A DNA stretch of 64,000 nt from G963676795 sp963677215 (GCA_963677215.1 OY781919.1:4154001-4218000); one strand, 5' to 3'; shown: positions 50,596 to 60,326, numbered from the stretch's first letter. Numbers and translations are program-made. The notes: generated by a model not told the origin, from the sequence alone.

Positions 50596-52128
50596 ATGTT
50601 CAGATTTCTGCTCTCTGTGCTGCTGTTTATGCTGCTGAGCTCGCTCTGTCAGGCCAGCCCCTACCAGGCGATCATTTACCCAGATGGTGCCACCCTCTTT
50701 GACCGGAAAGATCTGGCTTCGGGCCTGGACCAGATAGATCTGTACCTTCCCCAGGTTGCCCGGCCGGAGTCGTTGCGTGCGAGCCTTGAGAAAGGGAGCA
50801 AGGTCAGCATCAGTTCTATCGAATACAACTCCGTACTTCCCGAAACTCCGGATTTCAAACCGCTGCGCGAAAAGATCGCGGACCTTAAGAAACAACTGGC
50901 TGATCGTGATGACCAGGCCCAGGCCACGCAGCTGACCCTGACCTACTGGCAGAAGCAGACTCCGCATCAGGACGCTTCGGTTCAGGAGGCACTGGAGCTA
51001 AGCAAGGCCATTCACTCCCAAAGTCTCACGCAATATCAAGCGCTGAGCCGGCTCGACCTAGAGAGATCAACCATCAGAGAACAGATCGCTGAAGCCCAGC
51101 GCCAGCTTGATGAACAGACCGGGCAGAACAAACGGCTGTGGCAAGTGACCCTGCATCTCTCAGCGCCGCTGAAAAGTGCGGCTTCCATACTCTACGACTA
51201 CCGGATTCGTCAGGCTGGCTGGTCATCAAGCTACAGCCTCAATGCAGTTCCTGGTGAGAAACGGATTGAGTGGAACTGGAACGGCCAGCTTGTTCAGACC
51301 AGCGGGCAGAACTGGCCGGGGATCCATGTCCTGATCGCAACAGCCGAACCGGCCTTCAGCCTGACCCCGCCGGACAACAGCCCATGGGTACTCAGTGAAA
51401 TAAGACCTCAGCCGCTCCGACCGGCGATGAAAACGCTGGCTAACCGACAATTTCTGGCTGCAGAAGCCATGCTTGACGATGAAGTCGCCGCAAGCGCTCC
51501 GCTGCCACAACGACAGACTGGACAGATTTTCGACATCTACGATCTGGGCCGGTTGCCCCTCGATTCAGGCAAACCGGCAATCGTCAATATCCGCAATGGA
51601 CACTGGACCGCCAACTTTTCCTATCTGACACGTCCACTTCAGAGCGAGCAAGCCTTTCTGATGGCCGACGTGCTTCTCGATGATGATGTTGTCCCTCTGC
51701 CGGAAGGAACTGCCTCCATTCAGCTGGAAGGGGTTCACGTTGGCCAGAGAAACTTCTCACTGGCTGGAAAACAGGAGCTCAAACTCAGCTTCGGTAACGA
51801 TCCTGCAATCGCTATCGATGTCAAAACGGCGCATGTCGCCGGCAGCACAGGACTGCTGTCTAAAAGTACGACCTACAGCTGGAACTGGACCCTCAGCCTG
51901 AAAAACAACAAAGGCATCCCGGTTCAGCTGACAGTTGAAGACAGCATGCCGCACAGCAGCCACGACAAGATCCTTGTCAAAGAACAATTTACCGAACCGC
52001 TGCCGGAAAAAACCGACGACGGTCTGCTCAGTTGGCAACTGGAGCTCGCTGCAGGCCATGAGCAGAAACTTACCTTCGGCTACCAGGTCAGCTATCCTGA
52101 AGATATGCAGATCGATAAGGGGCGCTGA
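50596..52128 (+). CDS. DUF4139 (mucoidy-inhibitor-like) exported protein
   Basis: A 510-residue exported protein. The signal peptide (about 1-20, ends L-C-Q-A) is followed by a DUF4140-like N-terminal domain, a coiled coil (about 95-185), and a C-terminal DUF4139 domain (about 210-500) with S-A-A-S-I-L-Y-D-Y-R-I-R-Q-A-G-W and a late I-Q-L-E-G-V-H-V-G. Related to MuiA-family proteins; exact role unknown. The ATG at 50596 is preferred, since it begins a signal peptide and follows TGAGG. Confidence 0.85.
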   Translation: MFRFLLSVLLFMLLSSLCQASPYQAIIYPDGATLFDRKDLASGLDQIDLYLPQVARPESLRASLEKGSKVSISSIEYNSVLPETPDFKPLREKIADLKKQLADRDDQAQATQLTLTYWQKQTPHQDASVQEALELSKAIHSQSLTQYQALSRLDLERSTIREQIAEAQRQLDEQTGQNKRLWQVTLHLSAPLKSAASILYDYRIRQAGWSSSYSLNAVPGEKRIEWNWNGQLVQTSGQNWPGIHVLIATAEPAFSLTPPDNSPWVLSEIRPQPLRPAMKTLANRQFLAAEAMLDDEVAASAPLPQRQTGQIFDIYDLGRLPLDSGKPAIVNIRNGHWTANFSYLTRPLQSEQAFLMADVLLDDDVVPLPEGTASIQLEGVHVGQRNFSLAGKQELKLSFGNDPAIAIDVKTAHVAGSTGLLSKSTTYSWNWTLSLKNNKGIPVQLTVEDSMPHSSHDKILVKEQFTEPLPEKTDDGLLSWQLELAAGHEQKLTFGYQVSYPEDMQIDKGR

Positions 52129-52168
52129 GCGTCTCAGGCGTTGACAAAGTCAGCTTCTGGCAAACCAT

Positions 52169-52626
52169 AATTCGGTTCTGCCCGTCAGATGAGCGCAGCT
52201 CATCGTTGGGCGCCTTCCGTTTGGCCGGCATGAGCCGTTAGCGGATGAGATGAACGGTTTACGTCAGTGTTTTTAAAGAGTTTCTTTTTCCGCCCTTTTT
52301 CTTTGCGATCAAAGAAAAAGGGTGACGTCTGCCGGTACGGGAACCGGCGATTTTGATTTTATGGCTTTCAAAACAGTCAAAAGCCAAGTCCTCGGGGTCG
52401 CGGCCCCGAACGCCGCCTTCCTTTTGGCCAGGGCTCCAAAAGGAAGCAAAAACGCCCTTTTTAATGCTAACGAAGATTGATCCTGTTCTCTTCGTAGGTT
52501 CACACCAGCAACTGACAACGCGCCCCACGATGAACAAGTTCATCTAATGGGCAGAACCGCAAAAACTCCGCGTTGCGGAGTTTTGATATAACCGATTTGA
52601 AACAACCCTCGTTTTACGTTCCGAGG
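52169..52626. repeat. Dispersed noncoding repeat, copy B, with inverted ends
   Basis: The partner of 43602-44033. Left end 52174-52213 and right end 52519-52559 are inverted repeats. The interior has CTTTTTCTTTGCGATCAAAG and CCTTTTGGCCAGGGCTCC, matching copy A with scattered differences. Hairpins at 52562-52584 and 52607-52626 keep their pairing although bases differ from copy A. The frames inside (to about 94 residues) look like chance readings. Confidence 0.85.
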
Positions 52627-52667
52627 TTTATCAGCAAGGCGGAACATTAAGGAAAACAGGAGATACT

Positions 52668-53021
52668 ATGACCGAAGCAGTCAACGCTGCCGCCGACTTG
52701 GGTCCGGGATTGCACAAGGTCCGCTCGAAACGCAGGATTCTCTGGCTGGTGCTGCTGATCTATCTGCCCGCCATGATCATCGCCTTTGCCCAGGACAACG
52801 CCAAATTCTGGATGGCGACCGTCTTCTGTGTCTGGCTGGTGTTGCTGATCATTGCCGTCGTCATCAACTGCTTGGTACGCTGCCCGCGCTGCGGGCAGCA
52901 GTTCCATACCCACGGACCTAGCTTCATCCCCCTGCGCCGCTGTCTGCACTGCGGGCTCCACGTCAGTGCAGACAAACGACCGGAAAAAAGAATGCCCCCC
53001 GTTCCCGAAGGTAAAAGCTAG
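52668..53021 (+). CDS. Two-helix membrane protein with zinc-ribbon tail
   Basis: A 117-residue protein with two hydrophobic helices (about 24-42 and 48-68) followed by a cytosolic zinc ribbon C-P-R-C...C-L-H-C (about 72-97) and basic tail. A good AGGAG precedes the ATG. No family recognised. It starts about 40 nt after the repeat element, and a 50-nt gap separates it from csaA. Confidence 0.75.
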   Translation: MTEAVNAAADLGPGLHKVRSKRRILWLVLLIYLPAMIIAFAQDNAKFWMATVFCVWLVLLIIAVVINCLVRCPRCGQQFHTHGPSFIPLRRCLHCGLHVSADKRPEKRMPPVPEGKS

Positions 53022-53071
53022 CGACTCAGACCACCCAGACACTCCGCTGCTTACAGAAAAGGCTATCATCC

Positions 53072-53431
53072 ATGACAACTGACCTGAAACCTACCGTTTC
53101 CTTCGAAGATTCCTTCGCCAAACTCGATATCAGGGTCGGCAGAATCATCGCCGCAGAGCTTGAAACGTCAACCCACAAGCCGACCTACAGAATGACCGTC
53201 GATTTCGGCAAGTACGGCACCCGGATCAGCTACGGACGCTTCACCCGCCACCCGCTCGATGAGGTGATCGGTCGCCAGGTTCTCGGTGTGCTGAACTTTG
53301 AACCACGAGAGATGGGCCCGGTCGTTTCAGAGGTACTGATTCTCGGCGTGCAGTACCCTAAAGCGGAAAGCGGTGAGGCGACCTTTGTTGCACCGGCCGT
53401 TGGCGCCAAGCTGGGAAGTAAGTTGTTCTAG
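53072..53431 (+). CDS. csaA: CsaA-type tRNA-binding protein
   Basis: A 119-residue OB-fold protein of the EMAP-II/tRNA-binding family: F-A-K-L-D-I-R-V-G-R-I, the strand pattern through the core, and the conserved tail V-L-I-L-G-V with P-A-V-G-A-K-L-G-S-K-L-F. CsaA is a dimeric tRNA-binding, chaperone-like protein. Length is normal. Confidence 0.92.
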   Translation: MTTDLKPTVSFEDSFAKLDIRVGRIIAAELETSTHKPTYRMTVDFGKYGTRISYGRFTRHPLDEVIGRQVLGVLNFEPREMGPVVSEVLILGVQYPKAESGEATFVAPAVGAKLGSKLF

Positions 53432-53456
53432 ACTGATGCACGGAAGAAAGAGATGG

Positions 53457-54824
53457 CTAGTCGCGGGCATCAGGTGCGGACAGCACCGGCACCAGGTATT
53501 GTTCACCGCGCCCTTCCCGCGACGGATCTGCGGATTCATTCCAGCCCAGATCGATGGCCATGTGCGGCGGAACCGGCTCCCGGCTCAACCACAGAACCAT
53601 GCGCATCCCGTCGGTAAAGTAGGGATCACCGGTCAGATTGTAGCGCGGTACTGCTTCACTCGCCTCCCCCACTCCCTGGACAAAAGCAAACTGGCTGACC
53701 GCATCGTAATGCAACAGACTGTGGAAAAGATATTCTCGTGCTTCATCGACCAGTGGATCGATGACGTGAGTTGTCAGGGTTGGCGATTTTGCCGTCACCT
53801 TCACCCCGATATCCCGGCTGATCTGGCCAATCCACACCGGGACTCCTTCACAGCGGAAAGGAGCCAACCACAGGCGCATGTGGTTGCGCTGCGAAATGGT
53901 CGAGCGCCCGCGCTGCAGAGCAATATCCTGTTTACGTTCAAAAGCATAGAGAGCACTCACGGGGGCGGTTGGAAAAGCCAGTTCCTTGATCGCAGCGCCG
54001 ATCATTTTTCGAATACTCTCGACCGTGATCGCTTCGGTAAAATTCCAACTGCTGGTGGTCAAAGCGGCAATCAGCAGACGGCCATCACCAATCAGGACAA
54101 TATTCAGCGGATCGCCACTCCCCTCTCCGTCAGCATTGCTGGTACAGCAGGGCAGCTTGCGCAGTTCTTCGCGCAGCTCGGCCACGCTCAGGTCTGGTAG
54201 CTGCTCAACCTGAGCATAGAGTTTTCGCAGATCGGACTTTTCATAATCAAAGCTCTCCGTCGGCAAAAGAACGGAAAAACGCAGCCGCACCGCCTTAAGA
54301 TATCCGGAGAGACGGACGTCAACGAGGCGACCGCCACGTTTGTAAGAGGCGTAGACATAACCGCTCTGCGTGGCATGAGCCGGCAGGAAGAATGGCATCG
54401 TATGCTTGCGAAGCAGTTGCCTGAGTGCAGCCCGCTGCTCTCGGGAAAAATCGTTTCCTGCGACCAGGGCAACTTCATCAGCCGAGAAATAGTCAGGATC
54501 TATGGCAAAAGGAAGCAACCAAAAATCGGTGTCACTGTTATTTTCGATCTTCATCCAGATCAGTTGAATGCCGAATTCGGCCAGCGACACCCCAAAGAAA
54601 TCCGCCGCACCGTCATCCGCCAGTACCGACAGGGAAACCTGCACACCGTCCTGCTCCAGCACCTGAACATCCTGCTGAGGAATCGGCGTGTTCAGCCGGG
54701 CTTTCAGTTCCTGCTCGGACAACGAGGAACAGCCACTGACCAGAAAACTTATGGCAAGACAGACAGCTGCGAACCGAGCTGGGGAAAACAGCGGAATATG
54801 GCACGCGAAACTCGCTCTTAGCAT
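53457..54824 (-). CDS. LssY C-terminal-domain lipoprotein
   Basis: A 455-residue predicted lipoprotein with lipobox F-L-V-S-G-C (Cys about 32). The first half is unassigned. The second half (about 240-400) matches the LssY_C domain: G-D-P-L-N-I-V-L-I-G, A-P-V-S-A-L-Y, R-N-H-M-R-L-W, P-V-W-I-G-Q-I-S-R-D-I-G and T-H-V-I-D-P. The domain is common beside PAP2-type proteins but has no firm role. The gene is single, convergent with csaA. Confidence 0.85.
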   Translation of the reverse strand: MLRASFACHIPLFSPARFAAVCLAISFLVSGCSSLSEQELKARLNTPIPQQDVQVLEQDGVQVSLSVLADDGAADFFGVSLAEFGIQLIWMKIENNSDTDFWLLPFAIDPDYFSADEVALVAGNDFSREQRAALRQLLRKHTMPFFLPAHATQSGYVYASYKRGGRLVDVRLSGYLKAVRLRFSVLLPTESFDYEKSDLRKLYAQVEQLPDLSVAELREELRKLPCCTSNADGEGSGDPLNIVLIGDGRLLIAALTTSSWNFTEAITVESIRKMIGAAIKELAFPTAPVSALYAFERKQDIALQRGRSTISQRNHMRLWLAPFRCEGVPVWIGQISRDIGVKVTAKSPTLTTHVIDPLVDEAREYLFHSLLHYDAVSQFAFVQGVGEASEAVPRYNLTGDPYFTDGMRMVLWLSREPVPPHMAIDLGWNESADPSREGRGEQYLVPVLSAPDARD

Positions 54825-54970
54825 AGGTCATCCTTCCATCGGCAACAATCGACATTTGGCAATCATAACAGATCAGGTAAGGATGAAGGCAAATGCAGCG
54901 GAGATTTAAACCTCACCGCTACTTTTCTGCTGCCGCTGCATCAATCATTAAGAATGCGACCAAAAAGAGT

Positions 54971-56923
54971 TCAGCTGTTCACCTTAAGATAGTCATCGAC
55001 CAGCAGCAGCTGCCACTGATCCTCGCTCTTGAGCTCCAGCACCAGGTCGTGATAGGCCATGATGCTCGGGCGGTGACCGACGCTGATATAGTGGATACCG
55101 AGCTGTGTAAGACACTGATAGAGCCGTCCTTCGTTTTTCGTATCGAGGGCACTGGTCGCCTCGTCGAGAACGGCAAAACGCGGACGATTGATCAACAGGC
55201 GGGCAAAGGCAAGCCGTTGCTGCTCACCGAGCGAGAGCAGGTCCGCCCAGTCCAGGTCGGTGGCAAAACCACCGACCCGCTCGACCAGATCGGGCAACTG
55301 GACCAGGGCCAGAACCTCCTGCAGCTGTTCCTCGCTGATATTGTTCTCGACCCGCGGGTAGAGCAGCTGATCGCGCAGGGTGCCGAGAATCATGTAGGGT
55401 TTCTGAGGCAGAAAGAATATCTCAGCGTGTGCCGGGGTTCTGATCGTCCCCTGCCCTTGTGTCCAGAGCCCGGCAATGGCCCGCAGCAGCGAACTCTTAC
55501 CGATCCCGCTCGGGCCGACAATCAGCAGATTCTGCTCCGCAGGCAGCTCCAGGCTGAGTCTCTGAATCAGGGTTCGGCTCTGGTTCGGTGGCTGCAATGT
55601 CAGCGTCTCAAGGGCAAAGCTCGCCCCTTCCTCCAGGTGAATACCGGCGGCCTGCTGTTCTTCTGTCTCCAGGGCCTGTGAGAAACTTGAGAGACGCTGC
55701 ACCCCGGCGGCAAAGTTGGTGATATCCTCGATCTGCCCGACGATCAGCGACAGCGCCCCGTAGACCTGCATGAAGGCAAAGTTGGCCTGGACCATGTCAC
55801 CGTATTCGATCTGCCCCTTGAAATAGAGCGGAAACAGAACGACAAAAGGGAGGACCATCGGCAGATAGCTGTAGGCCGTGGTGAAAAACGACAGGTTCCG
55901 CTGCCAGCCGATCAGCAGGCCGAAGTTGCCGATCACCTGTCGAAAGCGCGAACGGATATTGCTCAGCTCGGAGGACTCCCCTTGGTAAAATGCGATCGAT
56001 TCGGCGTTGTCACGGACATGTATCAGGGAATAGCGAAAATCGGCCTCGTAGCGCAGCTGATTGAAATTTAGCTTGACCAGCCGACGACTGATCAGCAGGG
56101 TAATCAGGGTACCGATGACCGAATAGGCAAGAACCACAACCACCAAAAGAACCGACTTCGACCAGAGAATCCCGGTAAAGGAGATCAGGTCCATCAGCGA
56201 GCCGAGCAGGATCAGCAGAAAAGCCAGCGAGGTGCGGGTGAAGGTGCGGATATCCTCCATGATCCGCTGGTCGGGGTTATCGATATCGGAACGATTCTCG
56301 ATCTCGTAATAACAGCGGTTGCTGAAGTATTGGCTCACAAAGCTGGTTGTCATCCACTCCCGCCAGTGCATGCCGAGGTAATCACGGACATAGCCATAGA
56401 AAGCAACGATCGGAATCCCGATCAAAAAACCGCAGAAGTAGATGATGACAAAGAAATAGGAAGAACTTTCATCCTTGCCGACCAGGGCGTTGGTAAAGAA
56501 GTTGCCGATGTAGCTGAAGGCGACATTAATCCCGGTGACCGACAGCGAAAGCAGCAGCACCACTGCCAGTAGCAACCAGGCCTTGCCGTGGGAGCGCAGC
56601 GAACGGCGCAAACCGAAAAAGACCAGCGCCGGGCCGACAAGGGCGAGGACCGGAAAGGCTATTGCCGCAGAATCGAAGGTCGAGCGGACGGTGCCCGTCA
56701 GTCCCCGGGCCAGACGCGCGGTCAACTCCGGGGCCAGACTATCCCCCGCCAGGACCACTGCGGAGACGAGCAGAAACAGCAGACCGAACAGAAAGATCAG
56801 CAGCAACAGCATCAGCAGCAGGGTCAGACGACCGCCATAGCGATTGCGTTCAAAAAAATAGGGGTAAGCGATGGCGATAAAGCGCCGCCATAAAAAACGT
56901 TCCTTGGGATCTTTGGCAGTCAT
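54971..56923 (-). CDS. SbmA/BacA-YddA-type ABC transporter (permease-ATPase fusion)
   Basis: A 650-residue half-transporter. The N-terminal membrane domain (about 30-420) has six or more helices and the SbmA/BacA-like Y-G-D-M-V-Q-A-N-F-A-F region. The C-terminal ATPase domain (about 440-640) has Walker A G-P-S-G-I-G-K-S, signature L-S-L-G-E-Q-Q-R-L-A-F-A, and Walker B V-L-D-E-A-T-S-A-L-D. It would dimerise. Relatives move peptides, cobalamin or long acyl-CoA; substrate here unknown. Confidence 0.9.
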   Translation of the reverse strand: MTAKDPKERFLWRRFIAIAYPYFFERNRYGGRLTLLLMLLLLIFLFGLLFLLVSAVVLAGDSLAPELTARLARGLTGTVRSTFDSAAIAFPVLALVGPALVFFGLRRSLRSHGKAWLLLAVVLLLSLSVTGINVAFSYIGNFFTNALVGKDESSSYFFVIIYFCGFLIGIPIVAFYGYVRDYLGMHWREWMTTSFVSQYFSNRCYYEIENRSDIDNPDQRIMEDIRTFTRTSLAFLLILLGSLMDLISFTGILWSKSVLLVVVVLAYSVIGTLITLLISRRLVKLNFNQLRYEADFRYSLIHVRDNAESIAFYQGESSELSNIRSRFRQVIGNFGLLIGWQRNLSFFTTAYSYLPMVLPFVVLFPLYFKGQIEYGDMVQANFAFMQVYGALSLIVGQIEDITNFAAGVQRLSSFSQALETEEQQAAGIHLEEGASFALETLTLQPPNQSRTLIQRLSLELPAEQNLLIVGPSGIGKSSLLRAIAGLWTQGQGTIRTPAHAEIFFLPQKPYMILGTLRDQLLYPRVENNISEEQLQEVLALVQLPDLVERVGGFATDLDWADLLSLGEQQRLAFARLLINRPRFAVLDEATSALDTKNEGRLYQCLTQLGIHYISVGHRPSIMAYHDLVLELKSEDQWQLLLVDDYLKVNS

Positions 56924-57246
56924 GGCATACTCACAGCGGATCTGATCGATTGTTGGTTATGAGGCATCACTATACTCCGTTCAGCAGAGATGCAACAGTT
57001 TTTCACAAACAGAAATCTTCGGCGGCCCTCAAGACGCTGCGTTACCAGCAACCATGTCGACTGCTCATTCCGCTCAATTATAGTTTTTCGACAGATGTTT
57101 TTTAAAGTCGCGCAGAAGCAGTCTTTTCAGTACTATATGTCAATATCAGTTTAGACAGTTCCATAAGGACAACATCCGGCTGTGCATAAATTCAATGCAA
57201 TTGAATCAGAAGGGCGTATTAGCAACGACCGTTCTGGGAAGGTGAC
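56924..57246. other. Intergenic region without a recognised feature
   Basis: The 323 nt between divergent transporter genes contain no coding frame that I credit. I looked for a thiamin, cobalamin or similar riboswitch before the ECF gene and saw none. Confidence 0.5.
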
Positions 57247-57816
57247 ATGAAACAGAGACACATCATCGGCATTATTCTACTCTCTCTGGCCATCAACTTT
57301 ATCGGCACCTGCCTTGCGCTGAAGGTTTTCCCTCAGCTCTTTCTAGACACAATAGGAACAATACTAGCCGCCGCCCTGCTTGGCCCCTGGTTCGGCTGTC
57401 TGGTCGGGCTGCTGACCAATACAATGCAGGGGGTCGTCCATACCAGCGTCTCAATCCCCTTCGCGCTGGTCAATTGTGCCATAGGGATCGCAACCGGCTA
57501 TCTGGCCATTGCCCTGAAAGGCTACCACCGTTGGTACGCCCCACTGATCATCGGAGCTGTGGCCGCACTGATTGCGCCCATACTGGCGGCGCCAATTGCA
57601 ACCTACATGTTTGGAGGGATTACCGGTCACGGCGTTGACAAACTCGTTGCTTCATTCGTCGACAGCGGCCAATCGATCCTGCAGAGTGCCTTCTGGGGGC
57701 GCATCCCGAACAGCTTCAGCGACAAGATCCTGAGTGCCTATCTGGGGTTCTTTCTGATCAAACTGCTAAGACGCAAGAGCAGAAGCAGAACAGAGGAATC
57801 GTCCCAATGCGTCTGA
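57247..57816 (+). CDS. ECF transporter substrate-binding (S) component
   Basis: A 189-residue protein with six hydrophobic helices and the S-component style opening (I-I-L-L-S-L-A-I-N-F-I-G, then L-D-T-I-G-T-I-L-A-A-A-L-L-G-P-W). These proteins give vitamin specificity to an energy-coupling-factor transporter. The A and T partners are not in the window. It overlaps the next gene by 10 nt, so the ligand may also be sensed by the binding protein that follows. Confidence 0.85.
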   Translation: MKQRHIIGIILLSLAINFIGTCLALKVFPQLFLDTIGTILAAALLGPWFGCLVGLLTNTMQGVVHTSVSIPFALVNCAIGIATGYLAIALKGYHRWYAPLIIGAVAALIAPILAAPIATYMFGGITGHGVDKLVASFVDSGQSILQSAFWGRIPNSFSDKILSAYLGFFLIKLLRRKSRSRTEESSQCV

Positions 57817-58646
57817 CACCATTCTTCACGACGCTTCTTCTCCTGCTCTTGTGTCAGGGAGCATTGGCCCTGCCCAAGCAGTTGACCATCGGAATTCACA
57901 ACAACCTGAAAACCCTTGAATTCGTCTCCAGGGATGGAGTTCCCCAGGGAGCGTTGGTCGATTTCTGGTCGAAATGGGGAGAGAACAACCGGGTTCAGGT
58001 CACTTTCGTTGCGGGCACACAGAGCCAGCTGAAGGATCAACTGCAGGCGGGAGCTATCGACCTGATCGCCAATCTCCCGGAACAAGAGGACCTGCCCCGC
58101 ACAAAGCCTTACTACGCTTATCATTACTATCTCTATACGCTGAAGAAATTTCAGCTGGCCAAACTGGCAAGACTCAACCTTCGCCTCGGCATCATCAAAG
58201 AGGATGAGCCATTTCTTGCCCCGGAGATTCTGAGCAAGAGTACCCTGCTGCACTTTGACTCTTTTCAGCAGATAATTAACAACCTGAAGCAGGGGAAAAT
58301 AGACGCATTTATAGCAAACGATATCAGCCTGGTCTTTGCCGTTCACAATACAGACCTGCTCCTGCTCAATTATCCGGATGAGCCACTTTACAGTCATCCA
58401 CTGCATGCTGCAGTGTGGTCTGGCAACGAACCGCTACTGGCCCAACTAGAATACGGAATAAGCCAGATCTCCCCCATTGAAAAGCAGGCGATCGAAGCTA
58501 AATGGTCGCCAGCCACCCTGGGTTACAAAATCCCCTGGACGCTGGTCATCATCTCGATTGTCGTTATTCTCTGCTGTGCACTGGTGATGGCCGTCTGGCT
58601 GGTCAACATCAGGCTGAGGCGCCAGGTCTTCAATGCGACTCACTGA
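57807..58646 (+). CDS. Periplasmic binding-domain membrane sensor, probable frameshifted N-terminus
   Basis: A 279-residue protein: signal peptide (about 1-22), a solute-binding (SBP_bac_3-like) domain (about 25-230), and a C-terminal helix (about 235-260; W-T-L-V-I-I-S-I-V-V-I-L) followed by N-I-R-L-R-R-Q-V and an abrupt TGA. Such proteins normally continue into a histidine kinase, and one follows in the -1 frame. It may be the N-terminal half of a split sensor, or a true short protein. Confidence 0.7.
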   Translation: MRLTPFFTTLLLLLLCQGALALPKQLTIGIHNNLKTLEFVSRDGVPQGALVDFWSKWGENNRVQVTFVAGTQSQLKDQLQAGAIDLIANLPEQEDLPRTKPYYAYHYYLYTLKKFQLAKLARLNLRLGIIKEDEPFLAPEILSKSTLLHFDSFQQIINNLKQGKIDAFIANDISLVFAVHNTDLLLLNYPDEPLYSHPLHAAVWSGNEPLLAQLEYGISQISPIEKQAIEAKWSPATLGYKIPWTLVIISIVVILCCALVMAVWLVNIRLRRQVFNATH

Positions 58647-58663
58647 TCCGGGAAAAGGATCTG

Positions 58664-60217
58664 ATGCGTAAAACCAAAGACGAAGCCGTCGCCCAGCAGA
58701 AGAACCTCAATATCCTGTTCGATTCGGTCAACTCCTGCATCTTCTCGATCAACGCTGAAGGGCTCATCACCCACCTCAACAGACATGCCAGACAGTGGCT
58801 TGGTGCCCCCCCGACCGAGACAAAGGTCCTGACCATCGACGATTTTCCGTTTCTGCATAACTTCGCGGACAAACTGCTCACTGCCCTACAGGCCAAAGAA
58901 CCGGTCAGCTTTTATCGTCAAAAGATCGTTCTCGGCAACGGAACGAATCTCCTTGTCAATATCCGGCTACGCCCCATTGTCGCCGAAGAAAGCGCTCAGG
59001 CCCTGGTTCTGATTGACGATGTCACTGAAATTTCGGCCAAAGAAGAACTGTTGGTCCAGTCGCAGAAACTGGAGGTGATCAACAGCCTGGCAGGAGGAGT
59101 CGCCCACGACTTCAACAATGTTCTGGCAGTGATCAGTGGTTCGGCAAGCATGCTCGACCTGAAGATGAACAAACTGGAAGCGCAACAGATCGTAAAACTG
59201 AAAAGCTATGTTTCGAATATATCCAAAGCAGTTGAAAAAGGCGTCGCCACGACCAAGAGTCTGGCCGCTATAAGTGGAAGGGTTTCTGTCGATTTCACCT
59301 GTTTCTCACTGACAGATGCGGTAGCCGATATTGTCCAGATCTGCCGGACCACCATGGATCGCAGCGTACAGTTGGTCTATCAGCCCCCTATCGAAGAACA
59401 CAGGACACACGGAAACCGCGGCCTTCTCGAACAGGCTCTGTTGAATATTCTCATCAACGCCTATCACGCAACAACGATCATGCGGAAACCAGATTGTCGT
59501 CAAGGAGGGCAGGTAACCATCGACATCATGGCTGCAGAGCCCGGCTCGACAGGGCACACCGAAACATTGAATTATGTCCAGCTTCGCATCAGCGATAATG
59601 GCGTCGGCTTCTCCAAGGACAACCTTGCACATGCCTTCACCCCCTTTTTCACCACTAAGGAGAAGAGTGTCGGCACGGGACTGGGGCTGACCATGGCCCA
59701 CAACACCATCTCGCAACATCAGGGGAAGATAGTCATCAAATCGGAACAGAACCGGGGGACTGACGTCAGCATATACCTGCCAATCCCGGAACAGACTGAA
59801 CAACGACGAGAACCGGCCCTGAACCTGGCAGGTTCCCCTCCGTTCTCATGCAGCATCCTGCTGGCGGATGATAATCCTGCAATCATCGAAACGCTCAGCT
59901 CCGGCCTCGAAACCTTTGGTCACAGGGTGATGACGGCCCAGAATGGGCAGGAACTGATCGAACAGTACCAGCAAGCAGCGGAGGATATCGACCTGATCAT
60001 TGCCGATCTGGAAATGCCGATCACCTCAGGTGACGAAGCGTTCTACAGGATCAGGGAGATCAATCCCAGGGCGAAGTTCATCATGACATCCGGTTTTCTT
60101 GAGGACGAGCGGGTTCAAAAAGCGCTCAAGGCGGGAGCTGACGGGTTCATACCCAAACCCTGCAAACTCGAAATATTGCTGCAAAAAATAGAATTCTGCC
60201 TGCAGGCATCCGTCTGA
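58664..60217 (+). CDS. Hybrid histidine kinase, probable C-terminal part of the split sensor
   Basis: A 517-residue protein from ATG 58664 (AAAGGA upstream): PAS-like (about 15-120), HisKA with G-G-V-A-H-D-F-N-N-V (about 143-152), HATPase_c with D-N-G-V-G-F and G-T-G-L-G-L-T, and a receiver domain (about 400-515; A-D-L-E-M-P-I, T-S-G-F). The same frame extends back to about 58638, giving D-S-L-I-R-E-K-D-L, which joins smoothly to the preceding protein. Missing membrane and sensor parts here are supplied by that upstream protein. Confidence 0.8.
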   Translation: MRKTKDEAVAQQKNLNILFDSVNSCIFSINAEGLITHLNRHARQWLGAPPTETKVLTIDDFPFLHNFADKLLTALQAKEPVSFYRQKIVLGNGTNLLVNIRLRPIVAEESAQALVLIDDVTEISAKEELLVQSQKLEVINSLAGGVAHDFNNVLAVISGSASMLDLKMNKLEAQQIVKLKSYVSNISKAVEKGVATTKSLAAISGRVSVDFTCFSLTDAVADIVQICRTTMDRSVQLVYQPPIEEHRTHGNRGLLEQALLNILINAYHATTIMRKPDCRQGGQVTIDIMAAEPGSTGHTETLNYVQLRISDNGVGFSKDNLAHAFTPFFTTKEKSVGTGLGLTMAHNTISQHQGKIVIKSEQNRGTDVSIYLPIPEQTEQRREPALNLAGSPPFSCSILLADDNPAIIETLSSGLETFGHRVMTAQNGQELIEQYQQAAEDIDLIIADLEMPITSGDEAFYRIREINPRAKFIMTSGFLEDERVQKALKAGADGFIPKPCKLEILLQKIEFCLQASV

Positions 60218-60288
60218 CCAAAGACTTGAAAAACGAATCCCCTCACCGGACGAACAAAAGGGGAATGAAAGGAGCTACCCCCCCAAAA

Positions 60289-60321
60289 AAAACGGGTTGC
60301 CAGCAGGCCACAACCCGTTTT
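60289..60321 (-). terminator. Terminator after mlaC
   Basis: AAAACGGGTTG (60289-60299) pairs with CAACCCGTTTT (60311-60321), 11 bp with an 11-nt loop. On the minus strand it is followed by more T. It may also serve the kinase on the plus strand. Confidence 0.85.
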
Positions 60322-60326
60322 GGAAT

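Noticed and set aside
52259..52543. Minus-strand 94-codon frame inside the repeat element
   Set aside because: Falls in the noncoding repeat. The matching frame is not kept in the other copy, and hairpins cross it.
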